The position numbers and the translations under genes are program-made. DNA of 6,142 nucleotides from Actinomycetes bacterium (GTDB taxonomy: Bacteria; Actinomycetota; Actinomycetes; Streptosporangiales; Streptosporangiaceae): positions 1 through 6,142 of the forward strand of contig JAOPYP010000689.1 of NCBI GenBank assembly GCA_025964635.1. Reading direction: 5' to 3'. Every line of letters begins with the position of its first letter. The first letter of the stretch is position 1. The notes below the pieces were generated by a model. The model was not told the DNA's origin, did no database searches, and was given only the letters and a program-made list of their open reading frames with translations. Below are positions 1-6,142 of the stretch, one piece after another.

Positions 1-1268
1 CGCAGCGCGTCCACGGAGTGCGCGCTCAGCACCGCGTCGCAGTACGGCCAGGCCGCGGCCATGCCGCCGGCCAGCGGGCGGTACTGCTCGCTCTTGGTCC
101 GCGGGTTGACCCAGATGATCCGGTGCGCGACCCGGGACAGCCGCTCCATCTCCCGGCGCAGCACGGCCGGCTCCCCGGTGTCCCAGCCGTCTGAAATGAT
201 CACGATCACGGCTCCCCGGGCCAGGCCGGGGCGGCCCACCGTGTCGTTGAACTCCTTCAGCGAAGCCCCGATGCGGGTGCCGCCCAGCCAGTCCGGCGCG
301 GCCTGGCCCGCCCGCCGCAGCGCCTGCTCGGGGGGCATGTGCGCGAGCGCCCCGGTGAGCCGGGTCAGCCGGGTGGCGAACGTGAACACCTCGGCCTCGG
401 CCCCGCCCGCCGCGCAGTACAGCAGCTGGAGCATGGCCCGCGCGTAGGGTTCCATCGACCCGGAGATGTCGCACAGCACGATCAGCTGGCGCGGCCGCAG
501 CGCCGGGGCACGGTAGGCCAGCCGGAGCGGGTGGCCGCCGGTGCGCCGGGCGTGCCGCAGCGTGCTGCGCAGGTCGGTGCGGCGGCCCCGGGCCGCGGGA
601 CGCTCGCGGCGAGAGCGGCGCAGCGGCACGGCCAGGGTCAGCTCGCTCATCAGGCCGGCCAGGGCCTGCAGCTCGGCCGGGGTCAGCTCGGCGAAGTCCG
701 TGCCCGCCAGCCGCTCGATCCGGCTGGCCAGAGCCGGGCGGGCTGTCCCTGGCTGGTCCGCCGCGTCCGGGTCCGTGACTTCGCCCGGCGTTGCCTCGGG
801 CGATCCCGCGGCGTGGTCCGCCTGCTCGCCCGCCCCCTCTGGGCCTGGCCCCGGCGGCGGGACCGGGTGCTGCTGCGCGGCCCGCGCGGCCTCGGCGAGC
901 AGATCATCCGGACCAGGCCGGGGCGGCGGACCGGGCGGCTCCGGACCGGTCTGCGCCGTCCGGGGGCCGTCCATCCCGCCGAACAGGTCGCTGAACACCC
1001 GCCGCACGGTCTCGACCTGCTCCGGGCCGGAGGCGAACGTGGCCAGCGCGCACAGGTAGAGCTCGTACTGGGTGGCCGGGCGGGCCAGGGGCACGGCCCG
1101 GGCGAACCGCTCGCAGCGGCCCGGGTCAGCCGGGACCCCGGCGTCCCGCAGTTCGGCGCCGAGCCGGGCGGCGATCAGCGCCAGGTCGGCCGGGACACGG
1201 TCCCCGTTGGTGTGGCCCGGTCCCGTGTGATCCGGCCCCGTGTGGCCCGGTCCCGTGTGATCCGGCAC
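1..1268 (-). CDS. coxE: CoxE-like von Willebrand factor A domain protein, CODH maturation (3' end outside window)
   Basis: In characterised CO oxidisers CoxE is a VWA protein that works with the AAA+ ATPase CoxD in maturing the Mo-Cu centre of CO dehydrogenase. I read 422 codons before the window edge; judging by the family only a short C-terminal piece is missing. The VWA domain begins near residue 262 and has a complete MIDAS metal site: DISGS at 267-271, Thr331 in GGTRIG, and Asp360 in ISDGWD. Residues 22-95 form a helical, family-like N-terminal region. Residues about 100-180 are a Pro/Gly/Ala-rich linker, and 215-242 is very Arg-rich. I chose the GTG at 1268-1266 because it is the first start codon after the coxD stop, GAGGG lies 3 nt upstream, and the next in-frame ATG (residue 99) lies inside the conserved region. 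It starts 6 bp after coxD and in the same frame. Residues 2-20 are an odd repeat with four evenly spaced histidines. Other MoxR-associated VWA proteins look similar, but linkage to coxMSL makes CoxE the best call. Confidence 0.9.
   Translation of the reverse strand, partial: MPDHTGPGHTGPDHTGPGHTNGDRVPADLALIAARLGAELRDAGVPADPGRCERFARAVPLARPATQYELYLCALATFASGPEQVETVRRVFSDLFGGMDGPRTAQTGPEPPGPPPRPGPDDLLAEAARAAQQHPVPPPGPGPEGAGEQADHAAGSPEATPGEVTDPDAADQPGTARPALASRIERLAGTDFAELTPAELQALAGLMSELTLAVPLRRSRRERPAARGRRTDLRSTLRHARRTGGHPLRLAYRAPALRPRQLIVLCDISGSMEPYARAMLQLLYCAAGGAEAEVFTFATRLTRLTGALAHMPPEQALRRAGQAAPDWLGGTRIGASLKEFNDTVGRPGLARGAVIVIISDGWDTGEPAVLRREMERLSRVAHRIIWVNPRTKSEQYRPLAGGMAAAWPYCDAVLSAHSVDAL
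1210..1265. repeat. Direct repeat, two perfect 26-bp copies at 30-bp period, inside the coxE 5' end
   Basis: Copies lie at 1210-1235 and 1240-1265, separated by 4 bp. The sequence begins right after the proposed GTG start of coxE and encodes PDHTGPGHTG followed by PDHTGPGHTN, which is itself built from four 5-residue units. The 30-bp period keeps the frame, so gain or loss of a copy would change only the length of the N-terminus. The match is visible directly in the sequence; any function is unknown. Confidence 0.9.
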
Positions 1269-1274
1269 GGGCCC

Positions 1275-2168
1275 TCAGTCACCGTCACCGGCCGCCGTGG
1301 CGAACCCGGCCGCCCGGAGCACCTGCAGGTCTTCGGAGTACTTCAGCACCACGCCCGCGGTCTGGGCCGCGACCGTCTCGTCGATCCGGTCCGCGCCCAG
1401 CACGACCAGGGCCTCCGCCCAGCTGATCGCCTCGGCGACGCCGGGCGGCTTGGCCAGATCGAGGTCCCGGAGCCGGGCAATGCCCCGGGCCACCTGCCCG
1501 GCCAGCGGTTCCGCGGCGGCAGGTACCCGGCGGCGGATGATCGCCGCGACCCGCTCGGTGTCCGGGTACTCGATCCAGTGGTAGAGGCAGCGCCGCTTCA
1601 GCGCGTCGTGCAGATCCCGGGTCCGGTTGGAGGTGAGCACCACGACCGGCGGCAGCGCGGCGCGCCGGGTTCCCAGCTCCGGGATCGTGACCGCGGACTC
1701 GGCGAGCAGCTCGAACAGGAACGCCTCGAACTCGTCGTCCCCCCGGTCCACCTCGTCGATCAGCAGCACGGCGGGCCGCGGGCCGGGATGGTCGAGCGCG
1801 GCCAGCAGCGGCCGGGCCAGCAGGTAGTCGGCGCTGAACAGATCGGCGTCGCGGAGCGTCTCGCCGCGGGACTCGGCCAGCCGGATCGCGAGCAGCTGGC
1901 GCGGGTAGTTCCACTCGTACAGCGCCTCGGCGGCGGTCAGGCCCTCGTAGCACTGGAGCCGGATCAGCCGCGTGTCCAGGACGGCCGCGAGCGCCTTGGC
2001 CGCCTCAGTCTTCCCCACCCCGGGCTCACCCTCGAGGAGGATCGGCTGCCCCATCCGGGCGGCGAGGAACAGGGCCACGCCCAGCGGCTCGTCGGTCAGG
2101 TACCCAGCCCCGTCCAGGTCGCGGATCAGGGTCGCGGCGTCAGGGAGGCGCGCGGCGATATCGCTCAT
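1275..2168 (-). CDS. coxD: CoxD-like MoxR-family AAA+ ATPase, CODH active-site maturation
   Basis: A 297-residue AAA+ ATPase of the MoxR family, close to the usual CoxD length. Walker A is GEPGVGKT (47-54), Walker B is VLLIDEVDR (134-142), and sensor 1 is LTSN (178-181), followed by RDLHDALKRRC with the conserved arginines of MoxR proteins (184-194). The C-terminal part (about 205-285) is the helical lid. In Oligotropha (Afipia) carboxidovorans CoxD is needed to convert the precursor Mo site to the mature S- and Cu-containing cluster, probably as an ATP-driven chaperone working with a VWA partner. That partner is the next gene, 6 bp downstream. The ATG at 2168 gives a family-like N-terminus (MSDIAARLPD), but no convincing Shine-Dalgarno is seen, only GGGCCCGGC. 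A 190-bp gap separates it from coxL. Generic MoxR proteins occur in other loci; the cox context decides the name. Confidence 0.93.
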   Translation of the reverse strand: MSDIAARLPDAATLIRDLDGAGYLTDEPLGVALFLAARMGQPILLEGEPGVGKTEAAKALAAVLDTRLIRLQCYEGLTAAEALYEWNYPRQLLAIRLAESRGETLRDADLFSADYLLARPLLAALDHPGPRPAVLLIDEVDRGDDEFEAFLFELLAESAVTIPELGTRRAALPPVVVLTSNRTRDLHDALKRRCLYHWIEYPDTERVAAIIRRRVPAAAEPLAGQVARGIARLRDLDLAKPPGVAEAISWAEALVVLGADRIDETVAAQTAGVVLKYSEDLQVLRAAGFATAAGDGD

Positions 2169-2245
2169 GCCGGGCCCAGAATGGAGGAACGCATAGCACC
2201 ATGATGCGGCAGGCCGCCGGCTGACCGCGCACCTGAGGTCGCAGA

Positions 2246-2277
2246 TCGGCCGGAGGTTAACTCGGCCGGAGGTTAAC
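2246..2277. promoter_or_regulatory. Perfect tandem 16-bp repeat with two GTTAAC palindromes, candidate operator upstream of coxD
   Basis: The 16-mer TCGGCCGGAGGTTAAC occurs twice head to tail (2246-2261 and 2262-2277). Each copy ends in the palindrome GTTAAC, so the block also reads as the dyad GTTAAC-N10-GTTAAC (2256-2277). TTAA stands out in this GC-rich DNA. It lies 77 bp upstream of the coxD start and 81 bp after the coxL stop, a suitable place for a regulator of coxDE. I could not recognise a convincing -35/-10 pair between it and coxD. The repeat is seen directly; the operator role is inference. Confidence 0.45.
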
Positions 2278-2296
2278 GCAGTGCGCCGCGGCCCGC

Positions 2297-2313
2297 GCGC
2301 GGCTGGGCCGCGC
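2297..2313 (-). terminator. GC-rich hairpin after coxL, possible weak terminator or RNA-stabilising stem
   Basis: A 7-bp all-G/C stem (GCGCGGC at 2297-2303 pairs with GCCGCGC at 2307-2313) has a 3-nt loop and lies 45 bp past the coxL stop. An overlapping alternative stem pairs 2287-2294 with 2305-2312. A smaller hairpin, CGGGGG/CCCCCG (2333-2338 with 2350-2355), sits directly after the stop. None has a T-tract on the minus strand, so this is not a classical intrinsic terminator. In such GC-rich DNA stems this size also arise by chance. Confidence 0.25.
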
Positions 2314-2358
2314 TCGGCCCGCAGGGGTCGATCGGGGGCCAGGGGTCGTCCCCCGGGT

Positions 2359-4734
2359 CTACAGAGCCAGGTCGGCGCGCACCGGGCGGCCCTGAAGCGC
2401 GGACCACACGCTGGCCGGGGTGAGCGGCATGTCCGCGTGCCGGAGGCCCAGCGGGCGCAGCGCGTCCACTACCGCGTTCACCACCGCGACCGGCGAGCCC
2501 ACCGTGGCCGACTCACCCACCCCCTTGGCGCCGATCGGGTGGTGCGGGCAGGGGGTGACGGTCTCGCCCAGCTCCCAGGACGGGCATTCCAGCGAGGTGG
2601 GCAGCAGGTAGTCCATGAACGAGCCGCCGAGGCAGTTCCCGTCCTGGTCGTAGGTGATGACCTGCATCAGCGCCATCCCGACCCCGTCGGCCAGGCCGCC
2701 GTGCACCTGCCCCTCCACGATCATCGGGTTGATCCGGACCCCGCAGTCGTCCACCGCGATGAACCGGCGCAGGGCCACCGCCCCGGTGCCCGGGTCGACG
2801 TCCACCACGCAGATGTACGCGCCATAGGGATAGGTGAGGTTCGGCGGGTTGTACACGGTCTCGGCGTCCAGGTGACCCTCGACGCCGTCGGGCAGCTCCA
2901 GCGAGGAGTGTGCGGCCATCGCGATCTCGGCCATGGTGCGGCCCTGCTCGGGGTCGCCGCGGACCTGCCACCGGCCGCGGGCCCACTCCAGGTCCTCCGG
3001 CGCGGCCTCCAGCATGGCCGCGGCCACCACCCGGGCCCGCTCCCGCACTTTGCGCGCCACGACCACGGCCGCGGCACCGGACACGGGCGTGGACCGCGAC
3101 CCGTAGGTGCCCAGGCCGAACGGGGTCCGGTCGGTGTCGCCGTGCACCACCTCGACGTCGTCCGGGCTCAGCCCCAGCTCGTGCGCGATGATCTGCGCGA
3201 ACGTGGTCTCGTGCCCCTGGCCCTGGGTCTGGCAGGAAATGCTCAGCACCGCGGCGCCCGTCGGGTAGATCCGCAGGTCGGCGCCGTCGGCCATGCCCAG
3301 GCCGAGGATGTCCATGTCCTTGCGGGGCCCGGCGCCGACGCCCTCGGTGAAGAAGCTCAGCCCGATGCCCATGTACTCACCGCGGGCCCGCCGTTCCTCC
3401 TGCTCACGCCGCAGTTCCGGGTACCCGGCCAGGTCCATCGCGACCTGGAGGGCCCGCGGGTAGTCGCCTGAGTCGTACTCCCACCCGGTCGGGCAGGTGT
3501 AGGGGAACTGTTCGGGCCGCAGCAGGTTCCGCATCCGCAGCTCGGCCGGGTCCAGGCCGAGCTCGGCGGCCAGCAGGTCGACCATCCGCTCGACCAGGTA
3601 CACCCCCTCAGCGATCCGGAACGAGCAGGAGTAGGCGACCCCGCCGGGGGCCTTGTTGGTGTAGACGCCGGTGACCTCGCAGTGCGCCGCCTGCAGGTCG
3701 TAGGAACCGGTGAAGATGTGAAAGAACCCGGCCGGGTACTTGCTGGGCTGCGCGGACCCGTTGAACGCGCCGTGGTCGGCGAGCACCCGGGCCCGCAGGG
3801 CGAGGATCCGGCCGTCCCGGGTCGCGGCGATCTCGCCGTGCATGTGGTAGTCGCGGGCGAACGTGGTGGACATCAGGTTCTCCGACCGGTCCTCGACCCA
3901 CTTCACCGGCTGGCCGGTGATCATGGTGCCGACCACGGCGCACAGGTAGCCCGGGTACACCGGGACCTTGTTGCCGAACCCGCCGCCGATGTCCGGGGAC
4001 ACGATCCGGATCTTGTGCTCGGGCAGCCCGGCGATCAGCGCGTACAGGGTGCGGTGCGCGTGCGGCGCCTGCGTGGTGGCCCACACCGTGAGCTTTCCGC
4101 TGACCGGGTCCATCTCGGCCACCGCGCCGCAGGTCTCCAGCGGCGCGGGGTGCGAGCGCGGGTACAGCATGTCCTGGGTGACCACCACGTCCGCGGCGGC
4201 GAAGGCCGCGTCGGTGGCGGCCCGGTCGCCGGCCGCCCAGTCGAAGATGTGGTTGTCCCGCTGACCGGCCACGTCGTCCCGGATCAGCGGGGCACCCTCG
4301 TCCAGCGCCCGGGTCGCGTCCACCACCACCGGCAGCGGCTCGTACTCCACCTGGATCAGCTCGAGCGCGTCCCGCGCGGAGTAGCGGTCCTCGGCCACGA
4401 CGAAGGCCACCTCCTGGCCCTGGAACCGGACCTTGTCGGTGGCCAGCACGGCCTGCACGTCGCGGGAGAGGGTGGGCATCCAGGCCAGCTTGCGCCGCTC
4501 CAGCAGCTCGCCGGTGATGACGGCCCGGACCCGGGGGTGCGCCTCGGCGGCGGCGGTGTCGACACTCACGATCCGGGCGTGCGCCAGCGGGCTGCGCAGG
4601 ATCGCCCCGTGCAGCATGCCGGGCCGCTGGATGTCGTCCACGAACGTGCCCTGGCCGCGCAGGAACCGGGCGTCCTCCTTGCGCCGGACCGGGCCGTAGG
4701 CACCGTCCAGGGCCGGATCAGGAGCTGCGCTCAT
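2359..4734 (-). CDS. coxL: Aerobic (form I) carbon monoxide dehydrogenase large subunit, Mo-Cu catalytic subunit
   Basis: This subunit oxidises CO with water to CO2 at a molybdopterin cofactor whose Mo is sulfur-bridged to Cu(I). The 791 residues compare with about 809 in Oligotropha CoxL. The active-site loop is VAYSCSFR (366-373), matching the form I signature AYXCSFR; Cys370 is the expected copper ligand (Cys388 in Oligotropha). Other molybdenum-site motifs are GGGFGNK (250-256), QGQGHET (504-510), and GVGES (738-742) with Glu741 as the likely catalytic base. YGPVRRKEDARFLRGQGTF near the N-terminus begins the family's a/b hammerhead domain (about 13-140). The ATG at 4734 overlaps the coxS stop as ATGA and has GGGGGA upstream. 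An open frame continues upstream of this ATG, but only as a shadow of coxS. No signal peptide is visible, as expected for a cytoplasmic or inner-face enzyme. It assembles with CoxS and CoxM, probably as a dimer of heterotrimers. Form II is excluded by the loop motif. Confidence 0.97.
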   Translation of the reverse strand: MSAAPDPALDGAYGPVRRKEDARFLRGQGTFVDDIQRPGMLHGAILRSPLAHARIVSVDTAAAEAHPRVRAVITGELLERRKLAWMPTLSRDVQAVLATDKVRFQGQEVAFVVAEDRYSARDALELIQVEYEPLPVVVDATRALDEGAPLIRDDVAGQRDNHIFDWAAGDRAATDAAFAAADVVVTQDMLYPRSHPAPLETCGAVAEMDPVSGKLTVWATTQAPHAHRTLYALIAGLPEHKIRIVSPDIGGGFGNKVPVYPGYLCAVVGTMITGQPVKWVEDRSENLMSTTFARDYHMHGEIAATRDGRILALRARVLADHGAFNGSAQPSKYPAGFFHIFTGSYDLQAAHCEVTGVYTNKAPGGVAYSCSFRIAEGVYLVERMVDLLAAELGLDPAELRMRNLLRPEQFPYTCPTGWEYDSGDYPRALQVAMDLAGYPELRREQEERRARGEYMGIGLSFFTEGVGAGPRKDMDILGLGMADGADLRIYPTGAAVLSISCQTQGQGHETTFAQIIAHELGLSPDDVEVVHGDTDRTPFGLGTYGSRSTPVSGAAAVVVARKVRERARVVAAAMLEAAPEDLEWARGRWQVRGDPEQGRTMAEIAMAAHSSLELPDGVEGHLDAETVYNPPNLTYPYGAYICVVDVDPGTGAVALRRFIAVDDCGVRINPMIVEGQVHGGLADGVGMALMQVITYDQDGNCLGGSFMDYLLPTSLECPSWELGETVTPCPHHPIGAKGVGESATVGSPVAVVNAVVDALRPLGLRHADMPLTPASVWSALQGRPVRADLAL

Positions 4735-5243
4735 CGTTCCCCCGCCTGCCGGCCTGTCCCGCCATCTCCGCCAGCGGGCTGCGCGGCCTCGTGCTCGCTC
4801 GCCCACCGGACCGACCGCACGATGTTCTCGTACCCCGTGCAGCGGCACAACTGGCCGGACAGCGCCTCGCGGATCTCCGCCACGGACGGATCCGGGTGAT
4901 GGTCGAGCAGCCACCGGGCGGTCATCATCATGCCCGGCGTGCAGAACCCGCACTGCAGCCCGTGACACTCCGCGAAGCCCTGCTGGACCGGGTCCAGGCG
5001 CCCGCCGCGGGCCAGGTCCTCGACGGTGCGCACCCGGCGCCCGTCGGCCATGGCCGCGAGCACCGTGCACGACTTCACCGGCGTCTCGTCCAGCCACACC
5101 ACGCACGCCCCGCAATTGGAGGTGTCGCACCCCCAGTGGGAGCCGGTCAGCCGCAGCTCATCGCGGAGAAAATGGATCAGCAGCAGCCGGGCCTCGACGT
5201 CCCTGGTGTGGCTGACCCCGTTCACGGTCATCGTTATCTGCAT
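4731..5243 (-). CDS. coxS: Aerobic carbon monoxide dehydrogenase small subunit, [2Fe-2S] protein
   Basis: This 170-residue electron-transfer subunit carries two [2Fe-2S] clusters that pass electrons from the Mo-Cu site to FAD. The N-terminal plant-ferredoxin-like domain has Cys39, Cys44, Cys47 and Cys59 (GCDTSNCGAC, then KSC). The C-terminal helical domain has Cys98, Cys101, Cys133 and Cys135 (QCGFCTPGM and CRCTGY). All eight ligands are present and the length is normal for the family. The start MQITMTVNG at 5243 fits family N-termini, but no good Shine-Dalgarno is seen close to it (AGGACAGGGG is about 15 nt upstream). The ATG at 5231 (MTVNG) is a weaker alternative. The frame stays open to about 5606, but that extension overlaps coxM and encodes nothing family-like. 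It lies 11 bp after coxM and overlaps coxL by 4 bp. The last 20 residues are a Gly/Ala-rich tail. Confidence 0.96.
   Translation of the reverse strand: MQITMTVNGVSHTRDVEARLLLIHFLRDELRLTGSHWGCDTSNCGACVVWLDETPVKSCTVLAAMADGRRVRTVEDLARGGRLDPVQQGFAECHGLQCGFCTPGMMMTARWLLDHHPDPSVAEIREALSGQLCRCTGYENIVRSVRWASEHEAAQPAGGDGGTGRQAGER
4738..4743 (-). promoter_or_regulatory. Ribosome binding site and ATGA start/stop overlap for coxL
   Basis: On the minus strand GGGGGA lies 3 nt upstream of the coxL ATG (4734-4732), within the last codons of coxS. The coxS TGA (4733-4731) overlaps that ATG. This points to termination-reinitiation coupling, which would help keep the S and L subunits in equal amounts, and supports 4734 as the coxL start. 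Confidence 0.6.
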
Positions 5244-5254
5244 ATCGCCGGTGC

Positions 5255-6142
5255 TCAGCCCCTGTCCTGCGGTGCGCCGCCGTGCGCTGCCGCACCCCGC
5301 TGCCGGGGGCGCTGCCCGTCGGGGCGCGCGCGCTGCAGGGCGCGGCGCAGCGACCGGATGGTGAGCTCGCGGGCCAGGTGGCGCTTGTAGTCGGCCGGGC
5401 CGCGCTGGTCGGACACGGGGCGGCACGCCGCGGCGGCCAGCTCGCCGGCCCGCGCGAAGCTCTCCTCGGTGGCCGGGGCGCCGCGCAGGAAGTCCTCCGC
5501 GTCGGCCGCGGCGAAGTGCGGCGCGCCCACGGCGGTCAGCCCGATGCCCGCGTCGGCGATGGTGTTCCCGTCCAGCCCGCCCCCGTCCAGCCCGCCGGAC
5601 AGCCACAGGGCCGACCCGGCCGCGCCGACGGGCCAGTCGCCGGCCCGGCGCCCGACCTTCTCGTACGCGCTGCCGCCGCCGGGCCGGATCGTGATCCGGA
5701 TTTCGGTCAGGATCTCACCCGGCGCGACCACGGTCTCGTAGGGCCCGGTGTGGAAGTCCCGGGCCGGCACCGTCCGGGTGCCGTCGGGGCGCGCGATGAC
5801 CATGGTCGCCTTGAGCGCGGCGAAGGCCGCCGACAGGTCCTCGGACGGGTCGGCCTGGCAGAGCGAGCCGCCGACCGTGCCCCAGTTCCGCACCACCGGG
5901 TCCGCGATCACCAGCTCCGCGTCGTGCAGGACCGCGAAGTGCCGGGCGGCTTCGCCTGAGTCGAGCAGCTGCGCGTGCCTGGTCAGCGCGCCGATCCGCA
6001 GCTCATCGCCGGTCACCGTGAGGTAGGACAGCTCGCTGAGCCCGTTGATGTCGATCAGCGTTTCGGGCTGCGCGAGCCGCAGCTTCATCATCGGGATCAG
6101 GCTGTGCCCGCCCGCCAGGATGCGCGCCTCCGGGCCGAACCG
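5255..6142 (-). CDS. coxM: Aerobic carbon monoxide dehydrogenase medium subunit, FAD-binding (5' end outside window)
   Basis: This FAD subunit takes electrons from CoxS and delivers them to the respiratory chain. The window holds the last 295 codons. The frame runs to the edge with FGPEARILAGGHSLIP in front of the ATG at 6091, so that ATG is internal; by comparison with Oligotropha CoxM (288 residues) about 25 N-terminal residues are missing. FAD-binding motifs are AGGHS (residues 10-14 of the visible part) and TVGGS (89-93) followed by DPSED. Further family segments are YEKVGRRAGDWPVGAAG (about 160-176) and the C-terminal RGPADYKRHLARELTIRSLRRAL (247-269, here abridged: RGPADYKRH...RRAL). 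The last 25 residues (to the TGA at 5257-5255) are an Arg/Gly/Ala-rich tail longer than in Oligotropha. A loop at 183-192 carries a duplicated GGLDG. It is the first visible gene of the M-S-L set; its promoter lies outside the window. Confidence 0.95.
   Translation of the reverse strand, partial: RFGPEARILAGGHSLIPMMKLRLAQPETLIDINGLSELSYLTVTGDELRIGALTRHAQLLDSGEAARHFAVLHDAELVIADPVVRNWGTVGGSLCQADPSEDLSAAFAALKATMVIARPDGTRTVPARDFHTGPYETVVAPGEILTEIRITIRPGGGSAYEKVGRRAGDWPVGAAGSALWLSGGLDGGGLDGNTIADAGIGLTAVGAPHFAAADAEDFLRGAPATEESFARAGELAAAACRPVSDQRGPADYKRHLARELTIRSLRRALQRARPDGQRPRQRGAAAHGGAPQDRG
5567..5596. repeat. Perfect 15-bp tandem duplication inside coxM
   Basis: CCCGTCCAGCCCGCC is present twice without spacer (5567-5581 and 5582-5596). 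On the coding strand it gives GGLDG-GGLDG between LWLS and NTIADAG, where family members have a short loop between strands. It keeps the frame, so the effect is a loop lengthened by about five residues. Confidence 0.9.

Noticed and set aside
1210..1265. CRISPR-like repeat.
   Set aside because: There are only two copies with a 4-bp separation, and the repeat is in frame inside a coding region.
339..2204. Very long open frame (621 codons) on the plus strand, opposite coxD and coxE.
   Set aside because: It is antisense to two well-recognised genes. Its Arg/Gly/Pro/Gln-rich, domain-free translation is typical of reverse frames in GC-rich DNA.
2169..2245. Sigma-70-type promoter for coxD (TATGCG near 2194).
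   Set aside because: The hexamer is a poor match and no -35 lies at a suitable distance.
2281..3471. Long plus-strand open frame opposite coxL (396 codons); similar ones at 3682-4899 and 5282-5959.
   Set aside because: They are shadows of coxL, coxS and coxM, whose catalytic motifs are all intact on the minus strand. No recognisable domain is seen.
4735..5130. N-terminal extension of CoxL to an upstream ATG at 5130.
   Set aside because: The extension runs through coxS in another frame. The ATG at 4734 overlaps the coxS stop, has a ribosome binding site and gives the family N-terminus.
5244..5606. N-terminal extension of CoxS to 5606.
   Set aside because: It would overlap coxM in another frame and encodes Arg/Gly-rich low-complexity sequence. 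MQITMTVNG is the normal start of this family.
6089..6091. ATG at 6091 as the start of coxM.
   Set aside because: The frame continues upstream to the window edge and encodes AGGHSLIP, part of the essential FAD-binding motif.

Overview
The window holds five genes, all on the minus strand. They form most of an aerobic (molybdenum-copper) carbon monoxide dehydrogenase cluster. In transcription order, from high to low coordinates, these are coxM (FAD subunit, 5' end cut by the window edge), coxS ([2Fe-2S] subunit), coxL (molybdopterin/copper catalytic subunit), coxD (MoxR-type AAA+ ATPase) and coxE (von Willebrand A domain protein, 3' end cut by the window edge). The DNA is strongly GC-rich with G/C at most third codon positions, and coxE appears to start with GTG. 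This suggests a high-GC bacterium, most likely an actinomycete, but no taxonomic marker is present.

Positions 2359-6142 encode the enzyme. The order M-S-L and the active-site motif AYSCSFR in CoxL (Cys370, codon 3627-3625) both match the form I, true CO-oxidising enzyme, and not the form II relatives, which carry AYRGAGR and run S-L-M. coxM and coxS are 11 bp apart, and coxS and coxL overlap by 4 bp (ATGA), so the three are very probably co-transcribed and translationally coupled. Electrons from CO oxidation at the Mo-Cu site of CoxL pass through the two [2Fe-2S] clusters of CoxS to FAD in CoxM and then to the respiratory chain.

Positions 2169-2358 form the only substantial non-coding stretch (190 bp). 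It contains GC-rich hairpins just after coxL and a perfect tandem 16-bp repeat carrying two GTTAAC palindromes, a candidate operator ahead of coxDE.

Positions 1-2168 encode the CoxD/CoxE pair, which in characterised CO oxidisers matures the sulfur- and copper-bridged active site. The two genes are 6 bp apart and in the same reading frame. CoxE starts with an unusual repeated peptide with histidines exactly five residues apart, encoded by a 30-bp-period DNA repeat.

The gene content is a known system. The less ordinary items are the CoxE histidine repeat, the coxL-coxD intergenic tandem repeat, and a 15-bp duplication in coxM.
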